Of a stretch of 26,318 nucleotides of DNA, positions 22,956 to 26,318 are shown piece after piece. Below the pieces are notes generated by a model. The model saw only the letters and a program-made list of their open reading frames with translations. It was not told where the DNA came from and searched no databases. The position numbers and the translations under genes are program-made. Within the stretch, counting starts at the first letter, position 1. Every line of letters starts with the position of its first letter. Location: NCBI GenBank assembly GCA_028697875.1, contig JAQVEQ010000007.1, positions 1-26,318 on the forward strand, written 5' to 3'. The DNA comes from Novosphingobium sp. GTDB taxonomy: Bacteria; Pseudomonadota; Alphaproteobacteria; Sphingomonadales; Sphingomonadaceae.

Positions 22956-23509
22956 ACGCGGCCGCGCTTCACCACAGGAACCGCAAGGTTGGGCTGATCT
23001 TCCTCGGCGTGGCCGGGGCAATGCTGGGGCTGGGGTTCGCCTCGGTCCCGCTTTACCGGATTTTCTGCCAGGTGACGGGCTTCAACGGCACGACCCAGCG
23101 CGTGAGCGCCGCGGAAGCGAGCAAGGTGTCGGCCGCCGGCAAGGTGATTTCCGTCCGTTTCGACGGCAATGTCGCGCCGGACGTGCCGTGGACCTTCCAT
23201 CCGGAACGTTCGACGGACCGGATCCAGCTGGGCGAGCGCGACCTGGCTTTCTTCGTGGCGAAGAACAATTCGGACAAGCCGGTGACGGGCACTGCGACAT
23301 TCAATGTCGAGCCCGAGCAGACCGGCCAGTATTTCAACAAGATCCAGTGCTTCTGCTTTACCGAGCAGACGCTGCAACCGGGTGAGGAAGTCCGCATGCC
23401 GGTGTTGTTCTACGTCGATCCCAAGATCGCGGAGGACGAGAACGCCAAGGACGTCGAACAGATTACCTTGAGCTATACGTTCCACAAGGCGGAGGACAGT
23501 CCTTCTTAG
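22952..23509 (+). CDS. ctaG: Cytochrome c oxidase assembly protein CtaG (Cox11)
   Basis: Delivers copper to the CuB site of subunit I. The 185-residue protein has one N-terminal membrane helix (VGLIFLGVAGAMLGLGFASV, about residues 13-32), the family motif PLYRIFCQVTGFNGTT, and a periplasmic immunoglobulin-like domain with the copper-binding pair CFCF in NKIQCFCFTEQTL. Conserved FHP (WTFHPE) and the C-terminal TLSYTF are also present. The ATG overlaps the stop of the 45-residue gene. It belongs with ctaB and coxC in the assembly part of the cluster. Confidence 0.96.
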   Translation: MNAAALHHRNRKVGLIFLGVAGAMLGLGFASVPLYRIFCQVTGFNGTTQRVSAAEASKVSAAGKVISVRFDGNVAPDVPWTFHPERSTDRIQLGERDLAFFVAKNNSDKPVTGTATFNVEPEQTGQYFNKIQCFCFTEQTLQPGEEVRMPVLFYVDPKIAEDENAKDVEQITLSYTFHKAEDSPS

Positions 23510-23541
23510 CCTCTGGACCGTGGGGATACACAACGATAAGG

Positions 23542-23577
23542 GGTGCTGACCAAGGCTGCGCCGGGAGTCAGGGCACC
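23542..23577 (+). other. Hairpin in the coxC leader
   Basis: GGTGCTGAC (23542-23550) pairs with GTCA (23567-23570) and GCACC (23573-23577), leaving a GG bulge. It lies 20 bases before the coxC ATG in the 88-bp gap after ctaG. No T run follows, so it is more likely an mRNA stabilising or 5'-leader structure than a terminator. Confidence 0.35.
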
Positions 23578-23597
23578 AACAACAGGAAGTACGTTTC

Positions 23598-24419
23598 ATG
23601 GCTGCTACCAAGAACCACGATTACCACATCCTGCCGCCCGACATCTGGCCGCTGGCCGGTTCGATCTCGGCGCTCACTTTCACTTCGGGCATGGTCCTGT
23701 TCATGCACGAGTTGCCGTTCGGCAAGTATGTCCTGCTGCTGGGCGTCCTGGGCCTCGCGCTGACCTTCTTCAGCTGGTTCTCGAAGATCGTTAGCGAGGC
23801 GCAGGCCGGCGACCATACCCCGGTCGTGCAGCTGCACCTGCGTTACGGCATGATCCTGTTCATCGCTTCGGAAGTGATGTTCTTCGTCGGCTGGTTCTGG
23901 GCGTGGTTCGATTTCGCGCTGTTCCCGTCGCAGCTGACCGATGTGATCGGCGGGCAGTTCCCGCCCAAGGCGATCGAAGCGGTGATGGATCCGTTCGACC
24001 TGCCGCTGATCAACACGCTGATCCTGCTTTGCTCGGGCACCACCGTCACCTGGGCGCACCATGCGCTGATCCATGGCGACCGCAACGGGCTGAAGAAGGG
24101 GCTGTGGGCGACGATCCTGCTCGGCCTCCTGTTTAGCTCGATCCAGGCCTACGAATATGCCCACGCGCCGTTCCCCTTCGGCCAGAACACTTATGGTTCG
24201 GCTTTCTACATGGCGACTGGTTTCCACGGCTTCCACGTGATCGTCGGCACGATCTTCCTGGCCGTCTGCCTGCGCCGCGCCTACCTCGGCCACTTCACCC
24301 CGCGCCAGCACTTCGGTTTCGAAGCCGCTGCCTGGTACTGGCACTTCGTGGACGTCGTCTGGCTGTTCCTGTTCGTCGTCGTCTATGTCTGGGGCGGCTG
24401 GGGCGCGCCGATCCACTGA
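23598..24419 (+). CDS. coxC: Cytochrome c oxidase subunit III
   Basis: Third core subunit of the aa3-type oxidase, seven membrane helices, stabilising subunit I and its proton entry. The 273-residue length fits the long form. Recognisable: the opening KNHDYHILPPDIWPL, the acidic lipid-site segment ASEVMFFVGWFWAWF, THAL-like block TVTWAHHALIHGDRNG, and the end FGFEAAAWYWHFVDVVWLFLFVVVYVWG. The ATG has AGGAAG upstream. Following genes DUF983 and SURF1 continue the transcript, although a terminator-like hairpin lies in between. Confidence 0.97.
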   Translation: MAATKNHDYHILPPDIWPLAGSISALTFTSGMVLFMHELPFGKYVLLLGVLGLALTFFSWFSKIVSEAQAGDHTPVVQLHLRYGMILFIASEVMFFVGWFWAWFDFALFPSQLTDVIGGQFPPKAIEAVMDPFDLPLINTLILLCSGTTVTWAHHALIHGDRNGLKKGLWATILLGLLFSSIQAYEYAHAPFPFGQNTYGSAFYMATGFHGFHVIVGTIFLAVCLRRAYLGHFTPRQHFGFEAAAWYWHFVDVVWLFLFVVVYVWGGWGAPIH

Positions 24420-24437
24420 GGTGCGATCGGCAGTCCT

Positions 24438-24833
24438 ATGACTGAGCAGCAACCTCATACCAAAGGGCAGCCCTCGCTTGGCGAGGCTGCCCTTTTCGGC
24501 CTCTGCCCCCGCTGCGGCGCGAAGACGCTGTTCGACGGGGTGATCCGGTTCGCGCCGCGGTGCCGCGCCTGCGGGCTCGACTATTCCTCCTTCAACGTCG
24601 GCGACGGGCCGGCGGCTTTCCTCACGCTGTTGATCGGCGGGCTGGTCACGGGGCTGGCCCTGTGGCTGCAGCTCAGCTTCTCCCCGCCGTTCTGGGTCCA
24701 CATCGTCCTGTGGGTGCCGCTGACGGCAGTGGCGGTGGTGTTCGGCCTGCGCGCGTCCAAGGCGATGCTGCTCCATGCCGAATTCTCGCGCAACGCGCGC
24801 GAAGCGGGCGGGGACGACCTGCGCGGCGAATGA
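24438..24833 (+). CDS. DUF983 membrane protein with zinc-ribbon motif
   Basis: A 131-residue protein. Two CxxC pairs (CPRCGAKTLF at about 23 and CRACGLDYS at about 42) form a probable zinc knuckle on the cytoplasmic side, followed by the DUF983 signature DGPAAFLTLLIGGLVTG and two membrane helices (about 57-78 and 85-107). DUF983 genes commonly sit between coxC and SURF1 in alphaproteobacteria, pointing to an assembly or regulatory role in the oxidase that is not established. The first codons contain a complete terminator-like hairpin. The stop overlaps the SURF1 start. Confidence 0.88.
   Translation: MTEQQPHTKGQPSLGEAALFGLCPRCGAKTLFDGVIRFAPRCRACGLDYSSFNVGDGPAAFLTLLIGGLVTGLALWLQLSFSPPFWVHIVLWVPLTAVAVVFGLRASKAMLLHAEFSRNAREAGGDDLRGE
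24462..24497 (+). terminator. Intragenic terminator-like hairpin in DUF983
   Basis: AAAGGGCAGCCCTCGC and GCGAGGCTGCCCTTT are complementary over 15 pairs with one bulged C and a TTG loop, followed by TTTT. This has all features of a Rho-independent terminator placed about 45 bases after the coxC stop, yet it lies inside the coding sequence of DUF983 (residues 9-20). It could trim expression of the genes downstream of coxC. Confidence 0.6.
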
Positions 24834-25405
24834 TGCGCCGCCTGCCTATCCTGTCGACGGCCCTGGTTCTGGCCGCCGTGGCGCTCATGATCGCGCTCGG
24901 CGTGTGGCAGCTGCACCGGGCGACATGGAAGGAGCACCTGATCGCCCGTTATGACCGGGCGCTGGCAAGCGGGACCGAAGTTCCCTTTCCCTACGCCGCG
25001 GACGCCCAGGAAGGCGCGCTCTATCACCGCAGTTCGCTCGACTGCACGCGAGTGATCGACCGCGGCGCGATCGCCGGACGCAACGACAGGGACGAAACGG
25101 GCTGGGCGCAGACGGCCCTGTGCGGCACGCCGGATGGCGAGGCGGAAATCGCCCTCGGATGGTCGCGCGATCCGGCCACGCCCGCATGGTCGGGCGGGCC
25201 GGTCACCGGATGGGTCGCCCCGCGCGCCGATGGCGTGCGCCTGGTCGCGGCGCCGCCGGTCGCGGGGCTGGTTCCGCTCGCGAAGCCCGATCCGCACACC
25301 ATCCCGAACAACCACCTTTCCTACGCGGTGCAGTGGTTCTTCTTCGCGGCGACCGCGCTGGTGATCTACCTGCTCGCGCTGCGCAAGAAGCTGCGGGAAG
25401 GCTGA
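24830..25405 (+). CDS. SURF1-family oxidase assembly protein
   Basis: SURF1/Shy1 proteins help insert heme a into subunit I. The 191-residue product has two membrane helices at its ends with a periplasmic domain between: LGVWQLHRATWKEHLIARYD is the N-terminal signature, and NNHLSYAVQWFFFAATALVIY the C-terminal one. It is short for the family (usually about 210-250), and the central part is poorly conserved, without the usual RPV..GxF block. Two adjacent ATGs (24830 and 24833) both overlap the DUF983 stop; which is used makes one residue difference. It ends the oxidase block, 69 bases before thrC. Confidence 0.88.
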   Translation: MMRRLPILSTALVLAAVALMIALGVWQLHRATWKEHLIARYDRALASGTEVPFPYAADAQEGALYHRSSLDCTRVIDRGAIAGRNDRDETGWAQTALCGTPDGEAEIALGWSRDPATPAWSGGPVTGWVAPRADGVRLVAAPPVAGLVPLAKPDPHTIPNNHLSYAVQWFFFAATALVIYLLALRKKLREG

Positions 25406-25474
25406 AGGGGGCAGCGGGTGCTTGCCAGCGGCGCGCGCCCCGGCTAACCGCCCTGCCAAACAGCAGGATAGTCC

Positions 25475-26318
25475 ATGCAATACGTTTCTACCCGTGGCAG
25501 CGCCCCGGCGCTCGATTTCGAGGGCGTGACTCTCGCTGGCCTGGCATCGGATGGCGGGCTCTATATCCCGTCCGAATGGCCCCGCTTTACCGAGGCGGAA
25601 ATCGCCGGGCTGGCGGGCCTGCCTTATGCCCAACTCGCCGCGCGGGTCATGCAGCCCTTCGTGGGCGACAGCCTGACGCCCGAACGGCTGCTGGAACTGT
25701 GCGAGAAGGCCTATGGCCGCTTCGCCCATCAGGCGGTGACGCCGCTGGTCCAGCTCGACGAGCAGAACTGGCTGCTGGAACTGTTCCACGGCCCGACGCT
25801 GGCGTTCAAGGACGTGGCGCTGCAACTGCTGGGCCTGCTGTTCGAGGAATTCCTTTCCCGCAGCGACCGGCACCTGACCATCGTCGGCGCGACCAGCGGC
25901 GATACCGGTTCGGCCGCGATCGACGCGGTGGCCGGGCGCGAGCGGGTCGACATCTTCATGCTTCACCCCAACGGCCGGGTGAGCGACGTGCAGCGCCGCC
26001 AGATGACCACGGTGCTGTCGCCCAACGTCTACAACATCGCCATCGACGGCAGCTTCGACGACGCGCAAGCGACAGTGAAGCGCATGTTCGGCGATACGGC
26101 GATGACCGGCCGCTTCGGCATCACTGCCGTCAATTCGATCAACTGGGCCCGGCTGATGGCGCAGGTGGTCTATTACTTCGCGGTCGGGGTGAAGCTCGGC
26201 GCGCCGCACCGCAAGATCGCGTTTTCGGTGCCGACCGGCAATTTCGGCGACGTCTTCGCCGGCTATGTCGCGGCGCAGATGGGCCTGCCGGTGGAAAAGC
26301 TGATCGTGGCGACCAATG
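25475..26318 (+). CDS. thrC: Threonine synthase, 5' part
   Basis: Converts O-phosphohomoserine to threonine with PLP. The first 281 residues are present; the gene leaves the window on the right. The opening MQYVSTRG, SDGGLYIPSEWP, the PLP lysine Lys112 in HGPTLAFKDVALQ, the phosphate-binding VGATSGDTGSAAIDAV and VPTGNFGDVFAGY are all in place. This is the longer threonine synthase type (usually ~460-470 residues in bacteria). AGGATA precedes the ATG. A threonine synthase directly after SURF1 is typical for sphingomonads. Confidence 0.96.
   Translation, partial: MQYVSTRGSAPALDFEGVTLAGLASDGGLYIPSEWPRFTEAEIAGLAGLPYAQLAARVMQPFVGDSLTPERLLELCEKAYGRFAHQAVTPLVQLDEQNWLLELFHGPTLAFKDVALQLLGLLFEEFLSRSDRHLTIVGATSGDTGSAAIDAVAGRERVDIFMLHPNGRVSDVQRRQMTTVLSPNVYNIAIDGSFDDAQATVKRMFGDTAMTGRFGITAVNSINWARLMAQVVYYFAVGVKLGAPHRKIAFSVPTGNFGDVFAGYVAAQMGLPVEKLIVATN

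Noticed and set aside
24581..26209. 542-codon minus-strand ORF opposite SURF1 and thrC
   Set aside because: Same antisense character; the plus-strand genes are clear.
1..26318. CRISPR array, prophage, insertion sequence, toxin-antitoxin or defence system
   Set aside because: No regular spaced repeats, transposase, integrase or defence protein found on either strand; the window is mainly conserved core genes.

Overview
The window looks like chromosomal DNA of a GC-rich alphaproteobacterium, most likely of the order Sphingomonadales (Novosphingobium, Erythrobacter or Sphingomonas type). The basis is protein character, gene order (hisZ beside purA; tlpA divergent from argH, then a small lipoprotein and lysA; coxB-coxA-ctaB-small ORF-ctaG-coxC-DUF983-SURF1-thrC) and short interspersed palindromic repeats. 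This placement is inference from sequence alone; nothing was searched. Almost all of the window is housekeeping. There is no phage, insertion sequence, CRISPR array or toxin-antitoxin locus that I can support.

Layout. 1-4.9 kb, plus strand: 3' part of serA (serine), hisZ (histidine), a 554-bp gap rich in short repeats, purA (AMP synthesis), and an L,D-transpeptidase-fold lipoprotein whose start overlaps the purA stop. 4.9-5.9 kb: an unrecognised regulator with a receiver-like N-terminus and a winged-helix C-terminus, with a GTTC-N7-GTTC (alphaproteobacterial LexA-box pattern) in its promoter region. 5.9-8.6 kb, minus strand: a zinc alcohol dehydrogenase, then an apparent metalloid-response operon (arsR, DUF318/ArsP-type permease, mini-thioredoxin) behind a perfect inverted repeat. 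8.76 kb: tRNA-Val(TAC). 8.9-10.65 kb, minus strand: RimK-like ATP-grasp ligase and a TlpA-like lipoprotein thioredoxin. 10.67-14.3 kb, plus strand: argH, an LptM-like lipoprotein, lysA and a siroheme-synthase-type protein. 14.6-18.9 kb, minus strand: pyrE-pdxJ-acpS-lepB-DUF3089 hydrolase-ruvX, tightly packed with three 4-nt stop/start overlaps. 19.07-25.4 kb, plus strand: the aa3-type cytochrome c oxidase cluster with its copper, heme A and assembly factors, followed by the 5' part of thrC.

How it works together. The oxidase block holds subunits I, II and III, heme O synthase (ctaB), the CuB chaperone (ctaG), a SURF1-type heme a factor and a 45-residue one-membrane-segment protein between ctaB and ctaG that resembles mitochondrial COA3. 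The minus-strand block mixes pyrimidine, vitamin B6, lipid carrier, secretion and RNA/DNA maintenance functions and is probably one transcript. The remaining genes are amino-acid and nucleotide biosynthesis.

Items most worth a second look: the putative SOS-controlled regulator at 4919; the COA3-like mini-protein at 22818; a relic of a uroporphyrinogen methyltransferase domain on the siroheme protein; two inverted copies of a ~75-80 bp repeat around purA, one of which codes for the signal peptide of a lipoprotein; a terminator-like hairpin inside the DUF983 coding region; and the arsR-permease-thioredoxin operon.
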